The notes: generated by a model not told the origin, from the sequence alone. A DNA stretch of 64,000 nt from an uncultured Pelagibacteraceae bacterium (GCA_902561015.1 CACENB010000003.1:1-64000); one strand, 5' to 3'. Positions 1 to 10,830 are shown, counted from the stretch's first letter. Program-made: numbers and translations.

Positions 1-500
1 TTTTGAAATGGTTTGGTTCTCATTTTAATTATACTAGAGATTACTTGAGCTATAATAATTAAACTATGAGAAAGATTTAATGACTTAAATTCTGGATTAG
101 TTAGAATTTGTAAAGTGTAATTAGCATAACTCACCTCTTCATTTGAAAGACCTGAGGCTTCAGATCCAAATAAAAAACCAACTTTTTTTTTAAAATCTAT
201 TTTCTTCAAATCATCTAAATTTATATGTTTTATATTTTTATTTCTAAATCGCGCTGAAGTAGCAATTACAATATCAATATCTTTGAGTGCTTTTTCAATA
301 TTCTCATACACTTTACTTTGACTAATAATATTTTTTGCACCTACTGATGTAGCAAAAATTTTGTCATTTGGAAAAATAGGCTTAGGATTTATTAAAATTA
401 ACTTTTTAAAGCTAAAATTTTTTATTGCTCTTGCACATGCACCGATATTTTCTGACAACTGCGGCTTATGTAAAATAAATGAAATATTATTTTTTGACAT
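1..500 (-). CDS. SpoU/TrmJ-type RNA methyltransferase, partial (runs off the left edge)
   Basis: Own reverse translation from the ATG at 500: MSKNNISFILHKPQLSENIGACARAIKNFSFKKLILINP...; 'P.L..NIG..ARA..NF....L.L..P' and 'GSEA.GLSNEE' are typical of SpoU-family methyltransferases. Confidence 0.75.
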   Translation of the reverse strand, partial: MSKNNISFILHKPQLSENIGACARAIKNFSFKKLILINPKPIFPNDKIFATSVGAKNIISQSKVYENIEKALKDIDIVIATSARFRNKNIKHINLDDLKKIDFKKKVGFLFGSEASGLSNEEVSYANYTLQILTNPEFKSLNLSHSLIIIAQVISSIIKMRTKPFQ

Positions 501-501
501 G

Positions 502-1365
502 TTAATCAGTCAGACCATGGTCTCTATTATAAGATGAAATCTTAGAATTTTTTATACCTTCCAAAAATTTTTTGTCTACATCCCAAATAGAAACTTTTAG
601 TGGATAACATTTTGCTACATCAGATGAATGTTCAGAACCGCAATCACCACCGGGACATGCAGATAAGGCTCCTAGCAGATCAGTCTCAGCAAAAAATTCT
701 AAATAATCGCCAGGTCTTACCGGGCTTGATTTCATAAAATATTGCTTTGTATCATTGGTAAAACCAGTAAGCATAAATACATTTAATACATCGTGCACAA
801 TTTTTTCTGCCTCATCCACTTTGATATTCTTTTCCTTAACTAAAGCTCTCGTTAAATTTGAATGACAACAATAATGGTAATCGTTGTTTGATGTTAGCTT
901 GTAAGTATAAGGATCACATCTAGTACCAATAACATCATGAACTGAGCCCCCATCTTTATCATAACCATACCAATCTAACGTATCCCACGTAATTGTTGCC
1001 AATGATCTTAAATATGGAAAACTGCTGAACATTTTATCTCCAACTGATATATGTGTTCCGTAGAGAGCTCTAGTTTTTCCAGAATAAAACTTTTCATTTA
1101 AATTATCAGCTTGAAATATATTTAAATCTCCTACTTGTGGACCTTCAACACTTTCAATTCTAAAAAAATTACCTGATTTAACATTGAAAGTTTTAGCATC
1201 TCTTGGAGGGACTATAACTTCATCAATTTTTTTAATATGTTTTCTCGCTTCATGTAATATTTCAAGATTATTATTTATACTATCATTTGGGTAACAAACT
1301 ACAGGATCTGCTCCTACCCTGCTTTCAATATCAGCAGGTTTCAAAGAGAACTTTTTAATTTTCAT
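502..1365 (-). CDS. DUF1989 / urea carboxylase-associated family protein
   Basis: ORF 287 aa; GNFFRIESVEGPQVGDLNIFQ and GG(D)CGSEHSSDVAKCYPLKVSIW patterns of the DUF1989 family. Confidence 0.7.
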   Translation of the reverse strand: MKIKKFSLKPADIESRVGADPVVCYPNDSINNNLEILHEARKHIKKIDEVIVPPRDAKTFNVKSGNFFRIESVEGPQVGDLNIFQADNLNEKFYSGKTRALYGTHISVGDKMFSSFPYLRSLATITWDTLDWYGYDKDGGSVHDVIGTRCDPYTYKLTSNNDYHYCCHSNLTRALVKEKNIKVDEAEKIVHDVLNVFMLTGFTNDTKQYFMKSSPVRPGDYLEFFAETDLLGALSACPGGDCGSEHSSDVAKCYPLKVSIWDVDKKFLEGIKNSKISSYNRDHGLTD

Positions 1366-2967
1366 TTATTTACTTGCAGGAGCTTTGTCCTTGAATAATT
1401 TGAAATCTAAACTATCAATAAGAGCTTTAAAAGATGCATCAATTATGTTTGGTGACACGCCGATTGTAAACCAATTTTTTCCTTGGGAGTCTGTACTTTC
1501 AATAGATACTCTAGTGGTCGCTTCAGTTCCTGTATTTAAAATTCTTACCTTATAGTCAACTAGCTTTAAATCTTTTAAATATTCAGAATATTTTTCTAAC
1601 TTAGTAACATTTTTTCTTATAGCGTTATCTAAAGCATGAACGGGTCCATTACCCTCACCTTCGCAAACTATTTGCTCACCATCAACTTCTAATTTTGCTT
1701 TTGCTCTAGAAACTATTTTATCTTGATTATTTTTTGAGACTGAAACGTCGTATTCCTTAATTGAGATATATCTTGGAATTTCTCCCATTACTCTTCTAGC
1801 TAGTAATTCAAAAGATGCATCTGCTCCATCATAACTATAACCAATGAACTCTCTATCTTTAACTTCTTCTAATAGTTTTTTAACCTTAGGATCATTTTCC
1901 TTAATATCAATTCCAATTGTTTTAAGTCTAGACAGAATATTTGATTTACCTGATTGATCAGAAACAACAATATTTCTATTGTTACCAACATCTTCAGGAT
2001 TTATATGCTCATAAGTTTTAGGATCTTTTTGAACAGCAGATACATGTAAACCGCCTTTATGTGAAAATGCTGCAGCACCAACGTATGGTAAATGTTTATT
2101 TGGTTTTCTATTTAGTATCTCATCAAGCAACCTTGAACATTGTGTAATATGTTTGATATTTTTATTTTTTATACTTATTTCAAATTTATCTGATAGCTCT
2201 TTTTTAAGATGGAAAGTTGGAATAATTGACATTAAGTTAGCATTACCACATCTTTCACCTAAACCATTTATAGTACCTTGAATTTGTCTTGCTCCTGACA
2301 AAACTGCTGCTATTGAATTTGCAACAGCATTACCAGTATCATTATGTGCATGAATACCTAAATTTTCACCAGGTATGTGTTCTGAAACTTCTTTTACTAT
2401 CTTAGTTACTTCATGAGGAAGTGTACCACCATTAGTATCGCATAGAACTATCCATTTAGCTCCGTTATCATAAGCAGCTTTAATGCAAGCTAAAGCATAT
2501 TCGGGGTTTGCCTTGTAGCCATCAAAGAAATGTTCAGCATCAAACATGAACTCTTTATTATTTTTTACAAAATGCTTTGTGGTTTCTTTAATGTTATCTA
2601 AATTTTCCTCTTTAGATATTCCTAAAGCTACATCAACATGGAAATCCCAAGACTTTCCAACTAAACAAACAGATTTAGTATTAGAATTTAAAATTGCTGA
2701 CAAACCCGGATCATTTTCAGCACTTCGTCCTGCTTTTTTTGTCATTCCAAATGCAGTAAAGGTAGAGTTTTTTAATTCTAAACCTTTCTGAAAAAATTCT
2801 GTATCAGCTGGATTAGCACCTGGCCAACCTCCTTCAATATAATCTACGCCAAGATCATCTAAAGCATGTGCAATTTTTGTTTTTTCATCAATTGAAAAAT
2901 GCACACCTTGAGTTTGAGCTCCATCTCGAAGGGTTGTATCAAATATGTATAATCTTTCTTTACTCAT
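1366..2967 (-). CDS. cimA: (R)-citramalate synthase / 2-isopropylmalate synthase family
   Basis: ORF 533 aa; FDTTLRDGAQTQGV, HAHNDTGNAVANS, NGLGERCGNANL motifs and a C-terminal LeuA-type regulatory domain. Confidence 0.9.
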   Translation of the reverse strand: MSKERLYIFDTTLRDGAQTQGVHFSIDEKTKIAHALDDLGVDYIEGGWPGANPADTEFFQKGLELKNSTFTAFGMTKKAGRSAENDPGLSAILNSNTKSVCLVGKSWDFHVDVALGISKEENLDNIKETTKHFVKNNKEFMFDAEHFFDGYKANPEYALACIKAAYDNGAKWIVLCDTNGGTLPHEVTKIVKEVSEHIPGENLGIHAHNDTGNAVANSIAAVLSGARQIQGTINGLGERCGNANLMSIIPTFHLKKELSDKFEISIKNKNIKHITQCSRLLDEILNRKPNKHLPYVGAAAFSHKGGLHVSAVQKDPKTYEHINPEDVGNNRNIVVSDQSGKSNILSRLKTIGIDIKENDPKVKKLLEEVKDREFIGYSYDGADASFELLARRVMGEIPRYISIKEYDVSVSKNNQDKIVSRAKAKLEVDGEQIVCEGEGNGPVHALDNAIRKNVTKLEKYSEYLKDLKLVDYKVRILNTGTEATTRVSIESTDSQGKNWFTIGVSPNIIDASFKALIDSLDFKLFKDKAPASK

Positions 2968-4307
2968 TTAAATTTCCACAGTGTTTTACCATCTTTGTCC
3001 TCTATTAAAACACCTTTGTCTGAAAGTTCATCTCTAATTCGATCAGCCTCTTTATAATCCTTATTTTCTCTAGCTTTATCTCTTAAGTTTACCATTTTTT
3101 CGATTTCAGACTCACTTAATGAAACTCTATCTCTTTTAAAATTATGCCACTGCTCACTTGTTTCGTTTAGTAAACCAATAAATCTACATGCTGATATAAA
3201 TAAATCTTTGTTATCATCTTTAATTGCTTTTTCATACAAGCCATGGAGATTAGCAATATAACCCGGGGTATTTAAATCATCATAAAGAGGTTTCAATATT
3301 TCATCAGAAACTTTTACAGGTTTGAAATTGTCTAATTTTATTCGATACCACTTATCTAAAGTATTTTCACAATCAATTAATAATTTATCGTTCCAATCTA
3401 AAGGTTGTTTATAATGTGCACTCATCAGTGCTAACCTGATTATTTGACCACTGATTTTTTTTCTAAAGTCTTTTATCTTTAAGATATTACCTTGAGACTT
3501 GGCCATTTTTTCATTGGACATTGTTATAAAGGCATTATGAATCCAAAAGTTAGCGAAAACTTCAGTATCATTAGCACATCTAGATTGAGCAATTTCATTT
3601 TCGTGGTGAGGAAAAATTAAATCAATACCACCACCATGTATATCAAATTTATCACCTAAAAGTTTTTTTGACATAGCAGAACATTCTAAATGCCATCCTG
3701 GTCTACCTGGTCCCCAAGGAGAGTCCCAAGAAGGTTCATCTTTAATTGATGGCTTCCATAACACAAAATCCTCAGAGTTTCTTTTATTGTCACTTATTTC
3801 AACTCTCGAACCTGCAATTAAATCTTCTAACTTTTTATTTGATAATTTTCCATACTCAGAAAATTTTTTTACCTCAAAATATACATGTTTATTGTTTTCA
3901 TATGCGTAACCTTTTTTAATTAAATCATTAATCATTTGAATCATTAGACTTATATGCTCTGTAGCTTTGGGTTGATGAGTAGGATCCTCACAATTTAAAA
4001 ATTTACAGTCTTCGAAAAAACTTTTAGTTATTTTTTCAGTCAACTCTTTTGTCGATATTTTAAGTTTTTGTGAAGATAAAATAATCTTATCATCAATATC
4101 TGTAATGTTTCTTACATATGTGACTTTTGAAAAATTATTTTTTAAAATCTTAAAAAGAATATCAAAAATAACTAGTGGTCTTGCATTTCCAATATGTGGA
4201 TCATCATAAACTGTTGGTCCACAAACATACATGCCAATATTTTCTTTTTGTATCGGGATGAACTGCTCTTTTTTATTTGTTAAATTGTTTGTTAAAAAAA
4301 TATCCAT
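2964..4307 (-). CDS. cysS: cysteinyl-tRNA synthetase
   Basis: ORF 447 aa; MYVCGPTVYDDPHIGNAR (HIGH-like), GPGRPGWHLECSAMS, MAKSQGN (KMSKS-like). Confidence 0.95.
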   Translation of the reverse strand: MDIFLTNNLTNKKEQFIPIQKENIGMYVCGPTVYDDPHIGNARPLVIFDILFKILKNNFSKVTYVRNITDIDDKIILSSQKLKISTKELTEKITKSFFEDCKFLNCEDPTHQPKATEHISLMIQMINDLIKKGYAYENNKHVYFEVKKFSEYGKLSNKKLEDLIAGSRVEISDNKRNSEDFVLWKPSIKDEPSWDSPWGPGRPGWHLECSAMSKKLLGDKFDIHGGGIDLIFPHHENEIAQSRCANDTEVFANFWIHNAFITMSNEKMAKSQGNILKIKDFRKKISGQIIRLALMSAHYKQPLDWNDKLLIDCENTLDKWYRIKLDNFKPVKVSDEILKPLYDDLNTPGYIANLHGLYEKAIKDDNKDLFISACRFIGLLNETSEQWHNFKRDRVSLSESEIEKMVNLRDKARENKDYKEADRIRDELSDKGVLIEDKDGKTLWKFK

Positions 4308-4358
4308 TTCACTTGATTAAGAAATATACCTTATTTGATGATTTGTTAATCTAATTGA

Positions 4359-5096
4359 TTAACTAGGAATTTTGCATACTGGAATAGGCTCCATTTTATG
4401 CATATTTTGTTTTCTAATTTTTTCGTATTCTGCTTTATGTGGAGAATTAGGATTCTTCATTGCATCCTCTAGAGCTTGATAGTCAAAACCTAACTGACCC
4501 TCATCAGTTCTCCCATCATCCCAAAGACCATCTGTTGGAGCGGCATCGATAATCTCTTGTAATATTCCAAGTTCTTTTCCAATTTCCCAAACTTCAGTTT
4601 TGTTACAATCTGCAATTGGTGAAATATCAACACCTCCATCTCCATATTTTGTATAAAATCCAACTCCAAAATCCTCTACTTTATTACCTGTTCCAACAAC
4701 TATTCCTTTATTGGCAGCTGCTACTTGGTAAAGAGTTGTCATTCTTAATCTTGCTCTTGAATTTGCAAATCCGTGTTCGTTGTCAAATTTATTTAATGTT
4801 GATGAAAATGTCTCAAATAATTTATCTAAACTTATAGTATGTGCCTCTACATTCTTAAAATTTTTTACTAACCATTGTTGGTGTTTTAAACTTAAATCAT
4901 GTTGGTTTTCTATTTGCTTAATGGGCATAGTCAAAACAATAGTTTTTAAACCTGTCATCGCGCTTAATGTACTTGATACAGATGAGTCGATTCCTCCTGA
5001 TATACCAATTACCAAAGCCTGAGCTTTAGATGGCATTTGATCAACGTATGATTTGATCCAATTTGATATATATTTTACTTTTTCTTTAGGATTCAT
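4359..5096 (-). CDS. nadE: NAD+ synthase (NH3-dependent)
   Basis: ORF 245 aa; GISGGIDSSV P-loop, GTGNKVEDFGVGFYTKYGDGGVDISPIADC. Confidence 0.92.
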   Translation of the reverse strand: MNPKEKVKYISNWIKSYVDQMPSKAQALVIGISGGIDSSVSSTLSAMTGLKTIVLTMPIKQIENQHDLSLKHQQWLVKNFKNVEAHTISLDKLFETFSSTLNKFDNEHGFANSRARLRMTTLYQVAAANKGIVVGTGNKVEDFGVGFYTKYGDGGVDISPIADCNKTEVWEIGKELGILQEIIDAAPTDGLWDDGRTDEGQLGFDYQALEDAMKNPNSPHKAEYEKIRKQNMHKMEPIPVCKIPS

Positions 5097-5135
5097 AAAA
5101 TAATATTTAACAATCTTACAATTTAAAGCAATAGA

Positions 5136-6521
5136 TCAAGATGCCACTTGAATAGAATTTTTTGAATAGCTGCTATTCTTTTTAATCTCATCTGATATTA
5201 AAAATGCTAATTCTAAGGCTTGATCTGCATTAAGCCTAGGATCACAGTGAGTGTGGTATCTGCTTGATAAATCAGCATCAGAAATTTTTCTTGCACCACC
5301 AGTACATTCTGTCACATTTTGACCAGTCATTTCAATATGTAAGCCTCCTGCGTACGAACCCTCACTTTGGTGAACTGCAAATACATCTCGTACTTCTTTT
5401 AAAACTCTATTGAATGGCCTAGTTTTAAATCCAGTTGTAGATTTGATCGTGTTTCCATGCATAGGATCACAAGACCAAATCACGTTTAAACCTTCTTTCT
5501 TAATGGTTCTTACGAGTTTTGGTAAAAATTTTTCAACTGAGTCGTGTCCAAATCTAGATATAAGTGTAATTTTACCTTTTTCATTTTTTGGATTTATTAA
5601 GTTGCAAATTTTTACTATTTCTTCTGGTTTACTTGTAGGGCCACATTTTATTCCTATTGGATTTTCTATACCTCTGCAAAATTCAACATGACCCCCATCT
5701 AACTGTCGAGTTCTATCACCAATCCATACAAAATGAGCAGATGTATCGTGGTATTCTCCAGTTGTAGAATCTATTCTTGTCATGCTTTCCTCAAAAGGTA
5801 GATGTAATGCCTCATGTGATGTCCAAAAATTAACTGTATATAATCTGTTATTAAAGTCTGAAGTAATTCCGCATGCTGACATAAATGCTAATGCATCAGC
5901 AATCTTATCCTCTAGATCTTTAAATTTTTTAGCTTGAGGACTTTTTTTGATATAGTCTAAATTCCACAAGTGAACTTTATTCAGGTCTGCAAAACCTCCT
6001 TTTGAAAATGCTCTTAATAAATTTAGAGTTGATGCAGATTGTGAGTAAGCTCTAAAAAGTCTTTTTGGATCGTGCTCTCTAGCTTTTTTATTAAATTCAA
6101 TACCATTTACATTATCGCCTAAATAGCTTGGTAGTTCTAAATTTCCTTGTTTTTCGGTTGGTGCACTTCTTGGTTTGGCAAACTGACCTGCAATTCTTCC
6201 AAGCTTAATTACTGGCAGTGATGCTGAATAGGTTAACACCAATGACATTTGTAAAATTAATTTAAAGGTATCTCTAATATTATCTGGATTAAATTCAGCA
6301 AAACTTTCAGCGCAATCTCCTCCCTGAAGTAAAAAAGCTTTACCATCTACTACTTCAGCAAGTTGTTGTTTTAAGTGTCTTGTCTCACCAGCAAAAACAA
6401 GTGGTGGAAAATTTTTTATTTTACCTAACACTTGCTCCAATTCCTTTTTATCTGAATATTCAGGAATATGTTTTACTGGATATTTTCTCCAACTATTTAT
6501 TTTCCAATTTTTCATGTTCAA
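5136..6521 (-). CDS. class II (plant-type) 3-deoxy-7-phosphoheptulonate synthase
   Basis: ORF 461 aa; LLQGGDCAESF, GRIAGQFAKPRS, SCDPMHGNT, GGLHIEMTGQNVTECTGG. Confidence 0.95.
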   Translation of the reverse strand: MNMKNWKINSWRKYPVKHIPEYSDKKELEQVLGKIKNFPPLVFAGETRHLKQQLAEVVDGKAFLLQGGDCAESFAEFNPDNIRDTFKLILQMSLVLTYSASLPVIKLGRIAGQFAKPRSAPTEKQGNLELPSYLGDNVNGIEFNKKAREHDPKRLFRAYSQSASTLNLLRAFSKGGFADLNKVHLWNLDYIKKSPQAKKFKDLEDKIADALAFMSACGITSDFNNRLYTVNFWTSHEALHLPFEESMTRIDSTTGEYHDTSAHFVWIGDRTRQLDGGHVEFCRGIENPIGIKCGPTSKPEEIVKICNLINPKNEKGKITLISRFGHDSVEKFLPKLVRTIKKEGLNVIWSCDPMHGNTIKSTTGFKTRPFNRVLKEVRDVFAVHQSEGSYAGGLHIEMTGQNVTECTGGARKISDADLSSRYHTHCDPRLNADQALELAFLISDEIKKNSSYSKNSIQVAS

Positions 6522-6580
6522 CCTAGAGTAGTTTTAGCAGAGTTTTGAAACTATACAACTTAGATTTAATTTAATAGATA

Positions 6581-7510
6581 TTATTTAGCCTTTTTTTTAC
6601 AAATTATAGACCACGACTTAGGTAAAGGGTCGATCAATTCCATAACTCTTACTTTTTCCCAGAACCCTAACTTTTCCCAAGAATTTACCCATGTATCTGG
6701 CAAACGTTTTTTGTTTATATTCCCTAAAGTTACAAACTCTAAAACTTCCAAATCAGCTTTTTCCAAAATTTTCTTTATTTCAAATGTGTCATAAGCTTCA
6801 TCAACGGGAGTGAGATAAGCGTCTGCAAACATCGCATCACTAATAGAAATATGTGTTGGATAACCATAAGAACGAATTTTCAAAATTTGTTTAACTTTAC
6901 GGGATACATTATCTCTAATATCTTGGTAAATTGTTCTAATTGTTTTATCAAAAAAACTACCATATTTTTTGTTAAAACTTTTTACAGCCACTTTGGCACT
7001 TTCAAGATCTTTATTTAAACCTAATATAGATATGGCTTCTCTTAGCATATATCTTTTGTAGTGGCCTTTTTTTGAATAAAACATCATACCTAAAATGCCA
7101 CCAGGTTTCAGAGCATTCTTAATGTTATTTATTGATTTAATAATATCAGTTGAGTGATGTAAAGCCCCAATGGATATTGCACAATCAGCTAAATTATTTA
7201 TTGAAATTTCATCTAAAAATGATTGGTTCAAAATTTTTACTCTATTTGAAAAACCTTTTTCTTTGAACAAAGCTTCTGCTAATTGCAGACTAGGTTTTGA
7301 AATATCTAAACATATTGCATTACAATTCGGATACAAATCTAAAAATCCTGCAGTATGTCTTCCTGCTCCACAACCTGCATCAAGAAGTAAAAATTCTTTA
7401 GAGGGAATATATGGCTTTAATCTTTGTGCCCATTGATATGTTATTAAGGAATTAGGTCCAGGATATTTTATCTGAGCATAAAATTCTTTTGTAAGTTTAT
7501 CTTGATCCAT
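6581..7510 (-). CDS. class I SAM-dependent methyltransferase
   Basis: ORF 309 aa; LLDAGCGAGRHT motif I and LKPGGILGMMFY. Confidence 0.75.
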   Translation of the reverse strand: MDQDKLTKEFYAQIKYPGPNSLITYQWAQRLKPYIPSKEFLLLDAGCGAGRHTAGFLDLYPNCNAICLDISKPSLQLAEALFKEKGFSNRVKILNQSFLDEISINNLADCAISIGALHHSTDIIKSINNIKNALKPGGILGMMFYSKKGHYKRYMLREAISILGLNKDLESAKVAVKSFNKKYGSFFDKTIRTIYQDIRDNVSRKVKQILKIRSYGYPTHISISDAMFADAYLTPVDEAYDTFEIKKILEKADLEVLEFVTLGNINKKRLPDTWVNSWEKLGFWEKVRVMELIDPLPKSWSIICKKKAK

Positions 7511-7577
7511 AATTTAAATTTTTTGTTATTATAAGTTTAATTAGCATCCTTGTAGTATGAGGTAAATTCAATACTTG

Positions 7578-9398
7578 CTACTCAACTGTAACCGATTTGG
7601 CTAAATTTCTTGGCTTATCAATATCATAACCCTTTTTAAGAGCTGAGTAATATGCCAATTTTTGAAGCGGAATAGTTAAAAGGAACGGAAGTAAGTCATC
7701 ATTTGTATTCTCGACTACAATAGTTTCCCAAATATTTTCTGAAACAACTTCATCTTTACTTTTATTGGTTATTAATAATACCTTTGCTCCTCTAGCAATA
7801 ACTTCCTGCATGTTAGAAATGGTTTTTTTATAGTAATTATCTCTAGGCGCCAACACTACAACTGGCATACCTTCTTCAATCAAAGCCAAAGGTCCATGTT
7901 TCATTTCTCCTGCGGGGTAACCCTCGGCATGAACGTAAGATAATTCTTTTAATTTTAAAGCTCCCTCTAATGCGATAGGGTATGAAAATCCTCGACCCAA
8001 AAACATTGAACCTTTGGCCTCAATAAAAGTACTTGAGGTATTTTGAATTTTATTATCAATAAGCAATGTTTTGCCAACTAATTCAGGTAGAGCTTTTAAA
8101 TCTTTCAGCTTTTTTGAAAATTTTTTCTTATTGATATCTCCTCTAATTAATCCAAGTTTTAAAGAGAGAATATATAAAATTAACATTTGACCTAAGAAGG
8201 CTTTTGTCGAGGCAACACCTATCTCTGTGCCACAGTGAATTGGTAAAACAAATTTAGAGTCTCTTGCTATAGAGCTTTCGATTACATTAACGATGCCACA
8301 AGTTTTCATACCATTTTTATTACACAAATCTAAAGCTGCATAAGTATCAGCAGTTTCGCCTGATTGCGATACAAAAATATATAAACTATCTTTTTTAAAT
8401 CTATTTTTTCTGTACCTAAATTCTGAGGCTATATCTACACTTACATCTAGAGATGTTAATTCCTCAAACCAATATTTGGCCATTAAACATGAATGATATG
8501 CGGTACCACATCCTATCAATGTTATTGATGAAATATCTTCTGCATTCCAGGGAAAATTAAATATATTAATGTCATTGTTTGCTGTATCTAAGTATTCTTT
8601 AATACCGTTCTTTATTGACATTGGTTGTTCGTCTATTTCTTTAGCCATAAAATGTTTGTAGTCTCCTTTATCGTATTTTTGATCCTCACTAGATAATTCT
8701 AAAACTTTTTTATTAATTTTTTTTCCCTTTTCATCAAAAAACTCGACTAGATCTTTTTTAATCACACAAAATTCACCATCATTTAGATATGTAATTTTGT
8801 TTGTCATTGATTTCAAAGCATATGAGTCTGAACCTAAATAATTTTCATTTGGACCATAACCGACAGCTAAAGGTGAACCTCTTCTAGCGCCTATGATTAA
8901 ATCTGGTTGATCTTTAAAAATGATTCCTAAAGCAAAACTTCCATGAAGTAATTTCAAAGTTTTTTTTATAGAATTAATTACATTTTCTGTTTTTAAATGT
9001 TCAGTTATTAAATGAACAATAACCTCTGTATCTGTTTGAGATTTGAATTTATGACCTTTACCAATTAAAAACTTTTTTAAGATAGTTGAATTTTCAATTA
9101 TTCCATTATGTACTACAGAAACATTTTGGGAAGAATGCGGATGAGCATTTAAACTGCTAGGTATTCCATGTGTTGCCCATCTAACATGACCAATGCCTAT
9201 AGTTCCTTCCATCTTTTGGACAAGTGAATTTTTTTCTAAATTATCTACCCTGCCCTCAGATTTAATCTCATTAATTGAACCTCTTGATAGAGTGGCTATT
9301 CCTGCTGAGTCATAACCTCTATATTCTAATTTTTTTAACGAATTAATTATCGTAGATGAGACCGGCTTGTAACTATTAATTCCAATAATTCCACACAT
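7578..9398 (-). CDS. glmS: glutamine--fructose-6-phosphate aminotransferase (isomerizing)
   Basis: ORF 606 aa; MCGIIGI N-terminal Cys, LEYRGYDSAGIA, SIS domains, C-terminal DKPRNLAKSVTVE. Confidence 0.97.
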   Translation of the reverse strand: MCGIIGINSYKPVSSTIINSLKKLEYRGYDSAGIATLSRGSINEIKSEGRVDNLEKNSLVQKMEGTIGIGHVRWATHGIPSSLNAHPHSSQNVSVVHNGIIENSTILKKFLIGKGHKFKSQTDTEVIVHLITEHLKTENVINSIKKTLKLLHGSFALGIIFKDQPDLIIGARRGSPLAVGYGPNENYLGSDSYALKSMTNKITYLNDGEFCVIKKDLVEFFDEKGKKINKKVLELSSEDQKYDKGDYKHFMAKEIDEQPMSIKNGIKEYLDTANNDINIFNFPWNAEDISSITLIGCGTAYHSCLMAKYWFEELTSLDVSVDIASEFRYRKNRFKKDSLYIFVSQSGETADTYAALDLCNKNGMKTCGIVNVIESSIARDSKFVLPIHCGTEIGVASTKAFLGQMLILYILSLKLGLIRGDINKKKFSKKLKDLKALPELVGKTLLIDNKIQNTSSTFIEAKGSMFLGRGFSYPIALEGALKLKELSYVHAEGYPAGEMKHGPLALIEEGMPVVVLAPRDNYYKKTISNMQEVIARGAKVLLITNKSKDEVVSENIWETIVVENTNDDLLPFLLTIPLQKLAYYSALKKGYDIDKPRNLAKSVTVE

Positions 9399-10021
9399 TA
9401 TTTTTTTCTTGGTTTGTAATTCTTAATTTCTTTTTGTTCACTTCTTGTTAAAGCCAAAGATTTTTTTTTTACATTTCTTGTTATAACAGATCCAGCTCCG
9501 ATTGTACTACCTTCACCAAGAGTTATTGGAGCCACAAGTGATGAATTTGATCCTATAAATACTTTATCTTTTATGTTAGTTACGTATTTTTTTTTTCCAT
9601 CATAATTACACGTAATTGTTCCTGCACCAACATTTACAGATTTACCGATTTTACTATCACCAATATATGTTAAGTGATTTACCTTTGACTTTTTACCGAT
9701 TACACTTTTTTTAACTTCAACAAAATTTCCAACTTTTGAACCCTCTTTTAAAATTGTATTAGGTCTTATTCTTGCATAGGGTCCAATTTCAACTTTATTC
9801 TCAATTTGACATGATTCAAGATGGGAAAAAGATTTAATCACAACATCATTTCCAATTTTAACTTTAGAACCAATCACAACATAAGGCTCAATTATTACAT
9901 TTTTTCCTATTTGTGTATCATTGGAAAAAAAGATTGTTTCAGGACCAATCATTTTCACTCCTGACTTTAAAAACTTGTTTCTTAAATTAATTTGAGAGTT
10001 TTTTAAATTAAGCTGTTTCAT
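9398..10021 (-). CDS. GlmU-type left-handed beta-helix acetyltransferase domain only (uridyltransferase domain absent)
   Basis: ORF 207 aa; IGPYARIRPNTILKEGSKVGNFVEVKKSVIGKKSKVNHLTYIGDSKIGKSVNVGAGTITCNYDGKKK matches the GlmU C-terminal half. No N-terminal LAAGxGTRM domain in the ORF or upstream before gph. Confidence 0.85.
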   Translation of the reverse strand: MKQLNLKNSQINLRNKFLKSGVKMIGPETIFFSNDTQIGKNVIIEPYVVIGSKVKIGNDVVIKSFSHLESCQIENKVEIGPYARIRPNTILKEGSKVGNFVEVKKSVIGKKSKVNHLTYIGDSKIGKSVNVGAGTITCNYDGKKKYVTNIKDKVFIGSNSSLVAPITLGEGSTIGAGSVITRNVKKKSLALTRSEQKEIKNYKPRKK

Positions 10022-10092
10022 CTTTTAAATTCTTTATATTATGTATATATGTTTCTTAATTCACAAAATATTTCTTAAAAATACTTTTAAAT

Positions 10093-10776
10093 ATGAAACA
10101 AAAATTTACAATTTTATTTGATTTAGATGGAACTTTAGTTGATACGGCTCCAGATCTTATGCGCGCTCATAATCATGTAATGAAGAAATTTGGTTACCCA
10201 ACAAAATCTACTGAGGAAATTAGAAATCTTGTTGGACAAGGTGCTGGTGCAATGCTTGGAAGATCGATTTGGGGACAAGCTAAAAAAGAATTCGGTAAAG
10301 TTCAAGATGATAAAATAAAAAAAGAAATGGTAAAAGATTTTGTAGATTTTTATGGAAAAAATATTGTTAATGAAAGTAAATTGATTAATGGCGTTAAAGA
10401 TTTTTTAGAGTGGTCAAAAAAAAATAAAATTTCTATGGCGGTTTGTACAAATAAACAAGAACATTTAGCTATTGATCTTTTAAAAAAAATTGGGATTTAT
10501 GATTTTTTTGAATATGTGGCTGGGCATAATACTTTTGATTATTGTAAGCCTGATCCACGACATTTGACTTCAGTAATTGAAATACTTAATGGAAATTTAA
10601 AAAAATCACTGATGATAGGAGATAGTGAGACGGATGCTAATGCTGCAAAAAGCGCAGGTATTCCAGTTATTTTACTCGAAGATGGATATACAGAAAAAAA
10701 TACAACTGAAATTTACCACAATCACTTGGTAAAAGACTTTATTGGTATTGAAAAAATAGTGTCTAAATATCTTTAA
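10093..10776 (+). CDS. gph: phosphoglycolate phosphatase, HAD family
   Basis: ORF 227 aa; FDLDGTLVDTAPDL, CTNKQ, KPDPRHL, MIGDSETDANAAKSAGIP. Confidence 0.9.
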   Translation: MKQKFTILFDLDGTLVDTAPDLMRAHNHVMKKFGYPTKSTEEIRNLVGQGAGAMLGRSIWGQAKKEFGKVQDDKIKKEMVKDFVDFYGKNIVNESKLINGVKDFLEWSKKNKISMAVCTNKQEHLAIDLLKKIGIYDFFEYVAGHNTFDYCKPDPRHLTSVIEILNGNLKKSLMIGDSETDANAAKSAGIPVILLEDGYTEKNTTEIYHNHLVKDFIGIEKIVSKYL

Positions 10777-10830
10777 TATTGATTATTTTTTTTTAACTAT
10801 TACAAACAGTTTCGATAGTAAGGAGTTATT

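Noticed and set aside
2546-2791. 81-aa plus-strand ORF
   Set aside because: Lies fully antisense inside cimA; composition is that of an antisense shadow ORF.
4616-5022. Two overlapping plus-strand ORFs (73 and 80 aa)
   Set aside because: Antisense to nadE with low-complexity Leu/Gln-rich or shadow composition.
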